From Erythrobacter sp. 3-20A1M (GTDB lineage: Bacteria > Pseudomonadota > Alphaproteobacteria > Sphingomonadales > Sphingomonadaceae): a stretch of 64,000 bases of DNA. Positions within the stretch are counted from its first letter, which is position 1. Every line of letters begins with the position of its first letter. This document shows, piece after piece, positions 8,574 through 16,727 of the stretch. The notes below the pieces were generated by a model. The model did no database searches. It was given only the letters and a program-made list of their open reading frames with translations, and was not told the DNA's origin. The position numbers and the translations under genes were made by a program. The stretch is taken from assembly GCF_018636735.1 (NCBI RefSeq), contig NZ_CP045200.1, positions 1,736,001-1,800,000 of the forward strand, given 5' to 3'.

Positions 8574-9350
8574 TCAGCCGAAAATCGCGACCAGCTGCTG
8601 GCCGGCGACCACCTGCCGACCGTCGGCATCCCACATGCGCAGGCGCTCGGTCGAGTAGCCATCGGCAGCCTCTACGCTGGCATTCTCCGTCAGGAACCAG
8701 CCGTCGCGCGTTTCCGGTGCGGGGTCGAGGAGGTTGAAGGTCCAGTTGATCGAACTGAGCGGGCCGGGCCGCTCCATCGCCCGCATCGCGCCGGGGGGCA
8801 GGGTGTCTCCCATCAGCACGATCCGGCTGGTGGGGTCGAGTCCGCCGCCTGCCTTCAGCCGGACCCAGCGGCGGATGACGGGCGGACCGGACCAACCGCG
8901 ATCCTGCGCCCGGCGGACCTCGTAATTGTTGGCGAGGAACGCCGGTGCCTGATCGATCGCGGAATCGGCGTTCTCCTCGGGACTGCCGGGCCATGGCTCG
9001 GCGCACGGCGCGCTGTGCCGCGCATTCGCCTCGCGGGCTGTACCGAAGAGGAAGAATGCAGTCAGCGCAACCTCCTCGTCGACCAGCAATTCGCTGCGCA
9101 CCTGCGCCACGTTTCGCCCCTGGCGGATCATCGCGACCCGCGTCGTGACCGTTTCCCCGACCGGCGCGACGAAGCCGACCTGGCCGCTGCGCAGGGGGGG
9201 CAGATCGGGAAAGCGCCGGACGGCGGCGGTATAGGCGACCAGCGTGCTCGCCCCGCCATACAGGGTGCGCCCCTGCATCCACGGATCGGCGGGCAGGGTG
9301 ATGGTGGCATCGCGGTCGGTCACAGGGGCGATCAGGTCGAGTGCGGACAT
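8574..9350 (-). CDS. Acyl-CoA thioesterase family protein (TesB-like double hotdog)
   Basis: 258 residues from the start MSALDLIAPV; the upstream in-frame ATG at 9405-9407 is less likely because its extension is unlike the family. The N-terminal half has WMQGRTLYGGASTLVAYTAA and RQGRNVAQVRSELLVD, matching the first hotdog of TesB-like thioesterases. The second half contains WTFNLLDPAPETRDGWFL, typical of the C-terminal hotdog (4HBT_3 type). It would hydrolyse acyl-CoA to free acid and CoA. Convergent with the crotonase gene, 26 bp between stops. Confidence 0.8.
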   Translation of the reverse strand: MSALDLIAPVTDRDATITLPADPWMQGRTLYGGASTLVAYTAAVRRFPDLPPLRSGQVGFVAPVGETVTTRVAMIRQGRNVAQVRSELLVDEEVALTAFFLFGTAREANARHSAPCAEPWPGSPEENADSAIDQAPAFLANNYEVRRAQDRGWSGPPVIRRWVRLKAGGGLDPTSRIVLMGDTLPPGAMRAMERPGPLSSINWTFNLLDPAPETRDGWFLTENASVEAADGYSTERLRMWDADGRQVVAGQQLVAIFG

Positions 9351-9481
9351 CGCAGCGCCATGCCATCCTTCGCCACGCGGGACCAGCCTGCGGGAGTGCG
9401 AATCCAAAACCGTTGAATTGCGATCGGGCGTCGGCTAGGGGCGCTGTTCCCGCGCGACTGTCCGCCAGCCGCGCGGGCGGC

Positions 9482-9555
9482 GGCCCGATGGCGGAGTGGT
9501 TACGCAGAGGACTGCAAATCCTTGCACGCCGGTTCGATTCCGGCTCGGGCCTCCA
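9482..9555 (+). tRNA. tRNA-Cys (GCA)
   Basis: Cloverleaf with acceptor GGCCCGA/TCGGGCC, anticodon loop CTGCAAA (anticodon GCA), T-loop GGTTCGATTCC and an encoded CCA end. Confidence 0.95.
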
Positions 9556-9623
9556 TCTTCCGGTCGCAGCGGCAAATTCCGTTGCGACCCGTCGCCCGCG
9601 CGATTAAGGCGCGGTCCGGCAAT

Positions 9624-9699
9624 GCCGCTTTAGCTCAGTTGGTAGAGCACATCATTCGTAATGATGGGGTCACGTGTTCGAGTCACGTAAGCGGCACCA
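9624..9699 (+). tRNA. tRNA-Thr (CGT)
   Basis: Acceptor GCCGCTT/AAGCGGC, D-arm TAGCTCAGTTGGTAGAGCA, anticodon loop TTCGTAA (anticodon CGT), T-loop GTTCGAGTC, encoded CCA. Lies 68 bp after tRNA-Cys, so probably one transcript. Confidence 0.96.
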
Positions 9700-9761
9700 G
9701 CCCACTTTCGCGAAAACAACGTTCAGGCGTCGGGTGTGCCTGCCTTCAGGCCTTAAACGAG

Positions 9762-9797
9762 AAAAGCCCCCGCTCTCCTGATGGAAGCGAGGGCTTT
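9762..9797. terminator. Bidirectional terminator between tRNA-Thr and the DUF2171 gene
   Basis: Hairpin with arms AAAGCCCCCGCT and AGCGAGGGCTTT around an 11-nt loop, with A and T tracts on opposite sides. It can serve both the tRNA transcript and the convergent small gene. Confidence 0.75.
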
Positions 9798-9814
9798 CTG
9801 CATATGCTGGCCGA

Positions 9815-10042
9815 TTAGTTGGCGCCGGTACCCGTCGGAATGCGTGCACCCTGCTTCAGGTAGACGCGGTTGTCATCGAGCTTTTCGACGTCGTCCAGCG
9901 GGATGAAGTGGTGCGATCCGTCGCTGGCATCGGATTTGGTCAGTTTGATACGATCGTCCTTGACCTCGTCTACCGTGCCGACGTGCTGACCGTTGGCGTC
10001 AGCGACTTCCATATGCTCCTTGATCCGCAGCTTCTCGAACAT
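9815..10042 (-). CDS. DUF2171 domain protein
   Basis: 75 residues: MFEKLRIKEHMEVADANGQH opens a PRC-barrel-like small beta domain with VGTVDEVKDDRIKLTKSD, ending in a short GTGAN tail. DUF2171 proteins are common small cytoplasmic proteins in sphingomonads and rhizobia with no known function. Monocistronic, with a hairpin terminator just past the stop codon. Confidence 0.8.
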   Translation of the reverse strand: MFEKLRIKEHMEVADANGQHVGTVDEVKDDRIKLTKSDASDGSHHFIPLDDVEKLDDNRVYLKQGARIPTGTGAN

Positions 10043-10146
10043 GAATTCTTCCTTCCTTTAAAGCGTCTTATACCATACCAACGGCCATCGCCGTCGCGCG
10101 TTCCGCAACTCGTCGCGAGTTGGAAACGGGTCGGTGCGGGGAAGGA

Positions 10147-10425
10147 TCACTCGCCGTTCTTCGCGCCCCGATCCGCCTTCGCCTTGCTGTTCTCGTCCGC
10201 TCCCGGTGCTTCCATATCGCCGTCGGATTCGGAGTAGCTGTCGTCCTCGGCATCGGCGGCGATCGGGTCCCCATCGCCGGGGCCGCCTTTTGCGCCGGGG
10301 GGAAGTTCGCCGTCCTCGTCGATCGTTTCCGGCTGGTTGACCGCGTACTGGTCGTAGCGCGGATCGTCGTCGCCGACCGGGTTCTCGATCGCGTGGCGAT
10401 GCGCCTCGTCCTTATCCTTCGCCAT
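10147..10425 (-). CDS. Small acidic hypothetical protein
   Basis: 92 residues starting MAKDKDEAHRHAIENPVGD. Very rich in Asp, Glu, Gly and Pro, with no predicted membrane segment and probably disordered. The start overlaps the 3' end of the preceding 51-codon gene by 14 bases, so the two are likely translationally coupled. Function unknown. Confidence 0.6.
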   Translation of the reverse strand: MAKDKDEAHRHAIENPVGDDDPRYDQYAVNQPETIDEDGELPPGAKGGPGDGDPIAADAEDDSYSESDGDMEAPGADENSKAKADRGAKNGE

Positions 10426-10567
10426 CGTCCTTGCGCTCCTCTTCCTCGCGCCGCTTCGCCTTGGCGCGCGCCGCATCCTCGCGCGGGCCGGTGCGTTCGG
10501 GTTCGAACGGCACGTCGGACTTCGCATGGGTGAGATCGGGGCTGTTGTCGGGTTCGAGCTTGCCCAT
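10412..10567 (-). CDS. Very small charged hypothetical protein
   Basis: 51 residues, MGKLEPDNSPDLTHAKSDVP and then a highly charged tail (AKAKRREEEERKDDGEG). An AAGGAG-type ribosome site (GAAAGGAGCCCCGCG) precedes this ATG, which favours it over the ATG 72 bases upstream. First gene of a two-gene unit with the acidic protein downstream. Function unknown. Confidence 0.55.
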   Translation of the reverse strand: MGKLEPDNSPDLTHAKSDVPFEPERTGPREDAARAKAKRREEEERKDDGEG

Positions 10568-10803
10568 CGCGGGGCTCCTTTCGTTTCGCCTGTGTGAGGT
10601 AAAGCGCACCGCCCGCCCCCGCAGTTCCGGGGCCGGCATGAATTATCCCCACCCGATCCCGCGCCGGCATTTTGGCAGCGCGGGACACACCCGCATAATC
10701 CGATCCCGACGCGCCGGGGGCGTACCGATTCGCAGCTGTTGCCGATGGGACTCATCCCCCACAGGCGAGAGCGCCGCCCGCCACACGGCGATTCACATTT
10801 CCG

Positions 10804-10827
10804 CCCACAACCGCTATATGTTGTGGG
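10804..10827. promoter_or_regulatory. 24-bp inverted repeat upstream of nrdB
   Basis: CCCACAAC-N8-GTTGTGGG, ending 24 bp before the nrdB start. Overlapping bases 10811-10826 agree partly with the NrdR box (core CTATAT...GTG). An NrdR operator is possible, but no clear second box was seen at the usual spacing. Confidence 0.45.
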
Positions 10828-10851
10828 TCACACGAACCGGAGCCGCAATCC

Positions 10852-11916
10852 ATGTCCCTTCTCGAAGCCCGCAAGACCTACAAGCCGTTCGAATATCCGT
10901 GGGCCTACGACTTCTGGAAGCGCCAGCAGCAGGTCCACTGGATGCCCGAGGAAGTGCCCTTGGGCGAGGATTGCCGCGACTGGGCGCAGAAGCTCACCGA
11001 GCATGAGCGCAACCTGCTCACCCAGATCTTCCGCTTCTTCACCCAGGCCGATGTCGAGGTGCAGGACTGCTACCACGAGAAATACGGCCGGGTGTTCAAG
11101 CCGACCGAGATCAAGATGATGCTCGCCTCCTTCTCCAACATGGAGACGATCCACATCGCGGCCTACAGCCATTTGCTCGACACGATCGGCATGCCCGAGA
11201 GCGAATACGGCATGTTCCTCGAATACGAGGAGATGAAGGACAAGCACGATTACCTGCAGCAGTTCGGCGTCGACACGGACGAGGACATCGCCCGCACCCT
11301 CGCGGCGTTCGGCGGCTTCACCGAAGGCATGCAGCTGTTCGCCAGCTTCGCCATGCTGATGAACTTCCCGCGCTTCAACAAGATGAAGGGCATGGGCCAG
11401 ATCGTCAGCTGGTCGGTCCGCGACGAAAGCCTGCACTGCGAAGGCATCATCCGCCTGTTCCACGAATTCGTGCGCGAGCGCGACTGCTACACCAAGGCGG
11501 TGAAGGAGGACATCATCGACATCTGCCAGAAGTCGGTGCGGCTGGAAGACAACTTCATCGACCTCGCCTTCGAGATGGGGCCGGTTTCCGGCATGACCGC
11601 GAAGGAGATCAAGAAGTATATCCGCTACATCGCGGACTGGCGGCTGGGCCAGCTGGGCCTGCAGCCGCTCTACATGGTCGACGAGCACCCGCTGCCATGG
11701 CTCGCCCCGCTGCTGAACGGCGTGGAGCACGCCAACTTCTTCGAACAGCGCGCGACCGAATATTCGAAGGGCGCGACCAAGGGCGACTGGAACACGGTGT
11801 GGAGCACCTTCGACAAGCGCAACAAGGCCGAGGCCGCGAACGAGGTCGACGGCGCTGAGGACGACGGCCCGGGGCTGTTCGGGGATGATGCTGACGGGGT
11901 GCAGGCGGCGGAGTGA
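10852..11916 (+). CDS. nrdB: Ribonucleoside-diphosphate reductase subunit beta (class I R2)
   Basis: 354-residue R2 subunit that holds the di-iron tyrosyl cofactor for dNTP synthesis. The ligand pattern is visible: D67, E98 and H101 (ETIH), E158 (FTEG), and E192 with H195 (DESLH). Y105 (IAAYSHLLDT) fits the radical tyrosine. The C-terminus is an acidic tail ending DGVQAAE, the kind of tail R2 uses to dock on R1. The partner nrdA is not in the window. The stop codon overlaps the GTG start of the next gene, which is unusual for nrdB. Confidence 0.95.
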   Translation: MSLLEARKTYKPFEYPWAYDFWKRQQQVHWMPEEVPLGEDCRDWAQKLTEHERNLLTQIFRFFTQADVEVQDCYHEKYGRVFKPTEIKMMLASFSNMETIHIAAYSHLLDTIGMPESEYGMFLEYEEMKDKHDYLQQFGVDTDEDIARTLAAFGGFTEGMQLFASFAMLMNFPRFNKMKGMGQIVSWSVRDESLHCEGIIRLFHEFVRERDCYTKAVKEDIIDICQKSVRLEDNFIDLAFEMGPVSGMTAKEIKKYIRYIADWRLGQLGLQPLYMVDEHPLPWLAPLLNGVEHANFFEQRATEYSKGATKGDWNTVWSTFDKRNKAEAANEVDGAEDDGPGLFGDDADGVQAAE

Positions 11917-13373
11917 GTAAAAGCTCAAAAGCGCCCATTCTTTTCTCCAGTGCTTTCGACGCAAAGCCGAAAGTACTGGAGAAGTTGGGCGTGTTTGATG
12001 TCAGCCTGAACATCGATACGAAGCTATTCCCAGATCCGCTTCTTCTGGAGAATAGTGACCATGCCGAAATGCGAGCGGCACGCTCGCATTTCGAGCAATA
12101 TTTCGAGACAGTTCGGACGCTTGTTGCAGCGAGTGGCGAAAATGAGAAAACGAAAGCTTGGCGGTCCGCCTACAAGCTCCTCAAATTTCCGGAGGTAAAA
12201 GGGACATGCCTTGGATACGGCGCTGACTCGATAGCGGGCTCTGGCGTTGGCCATGAGATGACCCAGCGACTTCTCGCTACAGCGAGCGAGATCGTGCAAC
12301 TAGGAATTGACGATCCAGATTTATTTCTGGCGATGGGGCTATTTGAGGAGGACTTTGGGCCTGACTTGATTGGCGATATGTTCACAAACGTCTGTTTCGA
12401 GCAAATCATGGCATTCAATCTCAGAGTGTATGAGTCTTTGCGAATAAAGACAAAGACATTCAACATCAAACTTGGAAACGGAAAGCGTTACGATGCCAAG
12501 TTTGCGGAGAATCCGTGTTTCCCAGAAGCGGACATTCCTGTCATTCTTCTGCCGAAAGATATCCTTCAGGACCTGCCTCTCGCGCTGGATTGGGCTGGAG
12601 TACAAGAGGTAAGTGCGAGAAACGCCGAATTCCGAGATAACCTAAACGAAGACATCTCAAAATTGTGGTCAAAGAAAACACTCGAGAGCAAGTCGAAGCT
12701 TAAAGCTTGGGCGCTTTCGGGTGAGGGTGCTTTTGGCAACTTACTCGACATGCTGCACGGGCAGGACGGTAAACCCTATGATTTTGCCGGTGACAGACTT
12801 GGTGAAATTATCTGGAGAACTATCGGTGAGAGAGTGTCATCCGATTACCCACTGAAAATCTCGAAGCCAAAGGCAACGTCAAAGGAGGAGATGGCGAAGG
12901 TTGTCGCAAAGATCCTAGAGCAATATACATTTCTGATTGAAAAAAGAAACCTCTGGAAAGACTTATATGTAGACTCGAAAACCATTCGCTTGGAGCAGGC
13001 CGCTCAGAGGATGTTCTATTCGATTGCCCATTCCTATTGCGAAGCGAACGATCTTGATATCTCGCCTGAGGCTTACGCGGGCCGAGGCCCGGTTCATTTC
13101 AAATTCTCATCGGGATTTAAAAAGAGAATTCTCGTGGAAATTAAGCTCTCAACAAATACGCGGCTCGTTCATGGATATGAGAAGCAGCTAGCCCTGTATG
13201 ATGAGGCTGAGAAACCCTTTAAGAGTTACTTTCTCATCCTAGATGTCGGCAAGCTTAGAAATAAATTGAAGGATGTGCGCTTTTTAGAAGAACAGCGAAA
13301 AAAGAAGGGGCTCAGAACACCTGAGATAGTCGTGGTAGATGGCGCTTACCGAAAATCTGCCAGCAAAGCTTGA
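11913..13373 (+). CDS. Unknown protein with PD-(D/E)XK nuclease-like C-terminus; probably acquired
   Basis: 486 residues, starting at GTG that overlaps the nrdB stop (GTGA). I do not recognise the full-length family. The C-terminal third looks like a restriction-endonuclease fold: a helix with E361 (LEQAAQRMFYSIAHS), then GRGPVHFKFSS (390-400), then LVEIKLSTNT with E409 and K411, then a helix HGYEKQLALYDEAEK. The position normally held by the metal-binding Asp (GPVD) is His395 here. Codon use is clearly AT-richer than in flanking genes (many AAA, AAT, TTT codons), which suggests horizontal transfer. Such lone nuclease-like genes often belong to defence or mobile DNA; that is inference. A catalytically dead or altered nuclease is possible. 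Confidence 0.7.
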   Translation: MSKSSKAPILFSSAFDAKPKVLEKLGVFDVSLNIDTKLFPDPLLLENSDHAEMRAARSHFEQYFETVRTLVAASGENEKTKAWRSAYKLLKFPEVKGTCLGYGADSIAGSGVGHEMTQRLLATASEIVQLGIDDPDLFLAMGLFEEDFGPDLIGDMFTNVCFEQIMAFNLRVYESLRIKTKTFNIKLGNGKRYDAKFAENPCFPEADIPVILLPKDILQDLPLALDWAGVQEVSARNAEFRDNLNEDISKLWSKKTLESKSKLKAWALSGEGAFGNLLDMLHGQDGKPYDFAGDRLGEIIWRTIGERVSSDYPLKISKPKATSKEEMAKVVAKILEQYTFLIEKRNLWKDLYVDSKTIRLEQAAQRMFYSIAHSYCEANDLDISPEAYAGRGPVHFKFSSGFKKRILVEIKLSTNTRLVHGYEKQLALYDEAEKPFKSYFLILDVGKLRNKLKDVRFLEEQRKKKGLRTPEIVVVDGAYRKSASKA

Positions 13374-13730
13374 AAGAGTTCCTTCCCCCTTAACACGACC
13401 GCCGCCGCGCCTCGCCCCATCTTGTTGCTGGCCCCTCGACCGAAAGCGGCTCGACCGCGCTTGTTCCGCCGCGGGCGATGACGCGTAGCTTGCGGCCGTA
13501 ACAGTCTTCATAGCGGCGGACTTCGACGCAGCCGGAATTAAGCTATGCGGTCAGCCACGCGGTACGCGCATTTCGGCGGTGCGCTTGGGCTCGTCAAATG
13601 GGCGCGAAATCTTCGTTGCCTCGATGCTTGGGGCGAAGCCCCAGCGGTCAGGGCTGGACATTGTACGCCCGCGCAACTCCTGACAGGCCCGCTAATCACT
13701 CCCTCACCAATTCCGCACTATCGCGGCGTG
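13374..13730. other. Gap after the nuclease-like gene; possible gene remnant
   Basis: 357 bp without a convincing gene. On the minus strand, 13390-13542 is open for about 50 codons and reads CVEVRRYEDCYGRKLRVIAR and so on, but it has no start codon and an in-frame TAG just upstream. It may be the tail of a gene broken when the AT-rich gene arrived, or chance. Confidence 0.35.
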
Positions 13731-14030
13731 GTGGAAGAGCTACTCGCCCAACCGCCGGCGTTGCTGGCGCTCTACGCGCTGATCGGGGTGAATTTCGCGA
13801 CCTTTGTGGCATTCGGCCTCGACAAGGCGTGCGCGGAGCAGGGGATCCGGCGGGTGCGGGAATCGACGCTGCTCCAGCTCGCCTTCTTCGGCGGGACCGT
13901 CGGTGCCTATGCAGGCCGGGCGCTGTTCCGACACAAGACACGCAAGCAGCCGTTTTCCGGCAATCTTCACACCATCGCCCTGCTGCAAGCGGCGGCCTGC
14001 GTCGGGCTAGTGGTGTTCTTCTTGGTCTGA
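13731..14030 (+). CDS. DUF1294 membrane protein
   Basis: About 99 residues from a GTG start at 13731 (another GTG at 13728 is equally possible). Two to three membrane segments are visible: LLALYALIGVNFATFVAFGL and a C-terminal LLQAAACVGLVVFFLV. Between them are the DUF1294 hallmarks FGLDKACAEQG and RVRESTLLQLAFFGGTVGAY, then RHKTRKQPF. Function unknown; in other bacteria DUF1294 is sometimes fused to cold-shock domains. Confidence 0.8.
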   Translation: MEELLAQPPALLALYALIGVNFATFVAFGLDKACAEQGIRRVRESTLLQLAFFGGTVGAYAGRALFRHKTRKQPFSGNLHTIALLQAAACVGLVVFFLV

Positions 14031-14353
14031 GCCGGCGAAAGGGTGAGCGGGCGGATTTTCCTACTCCGCGCGGATTTGCTTGAAAGGCGGCGATGCGCGC
14101 GCACCGCTCCCTTGCGAAAGACGCCCTCCCGATCGCTCGAAGGCGCGAGGGTCTGCGTTTTCCCGCCTCGCCCCTGGGTGTCACCCTGCCACGTCAGACC
14201 GAAAAACGCTTATCGCCCAACAGCTTGCCGCCGCAGGCGAAAGTGACGGGGTGTCACTTTCGTCACCCGCGCGGCCTCGTCGACCGGGTCCGCTTTTCCG
14301 CGTCAGGACACTGTTCCATGTGTTCCATCCTGTTGGATTTCGCGCCCCCTCGT
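14031..14353. other. Gap between convergent DUF1294 and SNase genes
   Basis: 323 bp with no supportable gene. It holds one perfect inverted repeat, listed separately. Confidence 0.6.
14239..14261. repeat. Perfect 9-bp inverted repeat
   Basis: GAAAGTGAC-GGGGT-GTCACTTTC. It could form a hairpin 92 bp past the SNase stop (minus strand), but no T-run follows. A protein-binding site is an alternative. Confidence 0.6.
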
Positions 14354-14941
14354 TCAGCACCAGTCGCGGCGGAAGCCTTGCCATTCCTCGGCCAGCCCCT
14401 CGCGCACCAGCGTGTCGCCCAGGCTCCTGCCGTCGCGGGTCAGGATGCGCAGCTTGCGGTGATACTTGTCCGTATCACGGCCATCGGGGTTGGGCTCGAT
14501 CGAAAAGGCGCCATCGTTCAGCAGCGCGGTCATCCGGGCGGTGGCGCGTTCGCCCAGGCGGCGCTCGTAGTCGCAGTCCGGGTCGCTCACCTCGGGCGTG
14601 TTGATGTCGGCGATACGGATCTTCTCGCCCCGGTACCAGATGGTGTCGCCGTCGATCACGCAGGTGACGCGGATCGGACCGGCGCAGCGGGAGAAATGCG
14701 CGCTTTCCCCGTCGCGGCCATCGGCGCCCGAGCCCGCCTCCGCCTCTGGTGGGCCGCTCAGCAGCCACACGGCGGTGAAGGCGGCCAGCGGCGCGGCGAC
14801 CAGTATCGGGCCGAGCCCGCGCGCGGCGGCGAGCCAGCCGTCGCCACCCGCGCGACGCCGCTTCGGCACGCCATAGGCGGCGGGGCGCGTCCAGTCGCGG
14901 CGCGTGCGCTTCGTACGGCGGAAAGGGAGCAGCTTTCCCAT
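14354..14941 (-). CDS. Membrane-anchored staphylococcal nuclease homologue
   Basis: 195 residues. Basic N-terminus (FRRTKRTRRDW), one membrane segment at about 45-62, then an SNase (thermonuclease) domain from about 90. Active-site features: D97 and D99 in VIDGDT, R109, D112 and E117 in IRIADINTPE, and a basic stretch at 155-164 (RDTDKYHRKL). Family members cut DNA or RNA with calcium. The signal anchor places the domain in the periplasm. Monocistronic; convergent with DUF1294. Confidence 0.88.
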   Translation of the reverse strand: MGKLLPFRRTKRTRRDWTRPAAYGVPKRRRAGGDGWLAAARGLGPILVAAPLAAFTAVWLLSGPPEAEAGSGADGRDGESAHFSRCAGPIRVTCVIDGDTIWYRGEKIRIADINTPEVSDPDCDYERRLGERATARMTALLNDGAFSIEPNPDGRDTDKYHRKLRILTRDGRSLGDTLVREGLAEEWQGFRRDWC

Positions 14942-15204
14942 CGCCGCACAATCTGCGCCGCAAGCGGTAAACGAACCGCCAATCGGGGCATCGGGGAGGG
15001 CCCGAGGGCGTGCTCTGCCGCACGGGCGCGGCGGCTCGCCGCTTTCGGAGAAGCGATCGGCGTAAGCATAAGACTTTGTTCTGAAACGCTAAAATCGCAC
15101 ATTCCGCGACGAGCCGAAGATCTGTCGCGACCGGCCCCCGGCACCCCAATCGCGCGATCGTGCGTTCTCCCGCCCACCTACAGACGCAAGGAAGGAGAGA
15201 ACCC

Positions 15205-15681
15205 ATGCGCAAGATAACACTTCTCATCGCGAGTGCCGGCGCTGCGATCGCCATGCCAGCCGCCGCTCAGGTCAATGCCGGGGCAGGCGCGCAGGTCGAT
15301 ACCGGCGAGGTCGTGGGCCAGACCACCGATACGGTGGGCACCGCGGCGCAGGATACCATGCAGACCACGCAGGATACGGTCGATCAGACGGCGCAGATGA
15401 TGGCCGCCACCCGGGCGCAGGTGACCGCGGGCGTGTCCGTCGCCGATTCCACCGGGGCGGAGATCGGGACGGTGACCGCGATCGACGGCGACATCGTCAC
15501 CGTGAGCGACGGGGATGCGACCTACCGCCTGCCCATGAGCTATCTCTATGCCGAGGCGGAAGGCGCGGTAGAGACGCTGTATCTGGGTGCGACCAAGGCC
15601 GAGCTCGACGCGGCGGTCGCAGCGCAGGCGGATGCCGGAGCCGGTACGGAAGCGGATAGCGAAGCCGAGCCGGAGGGCTAA
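15205..15681 (+). CDS. Exported protein with a PRC-barrel-like domain
   Basis: 158 residues. The start MRKITLLIASAGAAIAMPA is preceded by AAGGAAGGAG; the upstream in-frame ATG at 15160 has no such site. Sec signal peptide with cleavage near AAAQ (residues 20-23). Then a Gln/Thr-rich segment (TAAQDTMQTTQDTVDQTAQ) and a small beta domain, GVSVADSTGAEIGTVTAIDG, similar to PRC-barrel proteins, then an acidic Ala/Glu tail. Probably periplasmic. Function unknown. Confidence 0.7.
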   Translation: MRKITLLIASAGAAIAMPAAAQVNAGAGAQVDTGEVVGQTTDTVGTAAQDTMQTTQDTVDQTAQMMAATRAQVTAGVSVADSTGAEIGTVTAIDGDIVTVSDGDATYRLPMSYLYAEAEGAVETLYLGATKAELDAAVAAQADAGAGTEADSEAEPEG

Positions 15682-15711
15682 GGACGGGTAGTGGCGCGGG
15701 CGGGGTGCGGA

Positions 15712-16662
15712 TTATCCCCGGCCGCGCCCTGCCGATGCGCTGATCCGGCCGCGCGGGCGGGCCTCCACAGCCCGCTTGGCTTCGCTCCCCTCGATCTCGG
15801 CGCGCACGGGGGCATGGGCCAGCAGGGTGAACAGCAACGCCCCGCCGACGATATTGCCAAGGATCGCGGGGATCAGGAAAGCGAACAGGCCCTGTCCCAG
15901 TCCGATCGCACCACTGAGCACGGCGATCCACATCTCCGCGCACCCGACGATGGAGTGCGCCACGCTGCCAAGCGCCATCAACCAGGTGATGATGGTGATG
16001 ATCAGGATATCCTGCCGCTCCAGGTTGGGCGAGGCCCACACCAGCGTGGCGATCATGAAGCCCGCGGGGATGCCGCGCCGAAACGCGTCGGGCATCAAGA
16101 TGTGCATCTCCTCCACGGAATGGGCGACAACCGCCGCGCTGACCTGCGGCATCCCGCCCAAATCGAAGTGGTTGAACAGCGCGAAGCCCAGCGTGCCGAC
16201 GACATTGCCGGCGATGACGATGCCCCACATCCGCAGCGTCCGCAGCAGGTTGCGCCGGTTGCGCGTCGTCGCCAGCGGCAGCACGGCGGTCAGCGTGTTC
16301 TCCGTGAACAGCTGCATGCGCCCGGCGATCACGGCGATGAAGCCGACTGAATATCCCAGCGCGACCAGCACGCCCTTGTAACTGCTGTCGGGCAGCGAAA
16401 CGGCCAGAATGCCTTGCGCGAACGGGGAGAGTCCGATGACAAAGCCGCAGCCGAGCGCCGACCAGAGCAGGGCGAAGAACGGTTTCTCCAGTTCGGCGAT
16501 GCCACGCAACCGGATGATTTCGTGCACCAGCTTCGCACTGGCGACCTCGTGATCGCGGATGATCTCCTTCTCGTTCCGGTCGAGATCTTCGAGCCTGGCG
16601 TCGCTCTCGGAGTTCTTTAGCGCCCTTGGCCGCTTTTCGTGCTCGGACTCGCGATCTGTCAT
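15712..16662 (-). CDS. Formate/nitrite transporter family protein (copy 1)
   Basis: 316 residues. A charged 60-residue cytoplasmic arm (HEKRPRALKNSESDARLEDL) comes before six membrane segments of the FNT fold. Recognisable pieces are ALGYSVGFIAVIAGRMQLFTENTL, GIVIAGNVVGTLG and AILGNIVGGALLFTLL. FNT pentamers move formate, nitrite or hydrosulfide. The extended arm and the LFTENTL motif resemble the YfdC subgroup, whose substrate is unknown. A paralogue lies just upstream on the same strand, 65 bp away. Confidence 0.82.
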   Translation of the reverse strand: MTDRESEHEKRPRALKNSESDARLEDLDRNEKEIIRDHEVASAKLVHEIIRLRGIAELEKPFFALLWSALGCGFVIGLSPFAQGILAVSLPDSSYKGVLVALGYSVGFIAVIAGRMQLFTENTLTAVLPLATTRNRRNLLRTLRMWGIVIAGNVVGTLGFALFNHFDLGGMPQVSAAVVAHSVEEMHILMPDAFRRGIPAGFMIATLVWASPNLERQDILIITIITWLMALGSVAHSIVGCAEMWIAVLSGAIGLGQGLFAFLIPAILGNIVGGALLFTLLAHAPVRAEIEGSEAKRAVEARPRGRISASAGRGRG

Positions 16663-16727
16663 GCAGTAAGGACCTTCCGGGGGCCGGGCCGTTCCCGCGC
16701 CCGCGTCCGGCGATCCGCGCTACGCAT

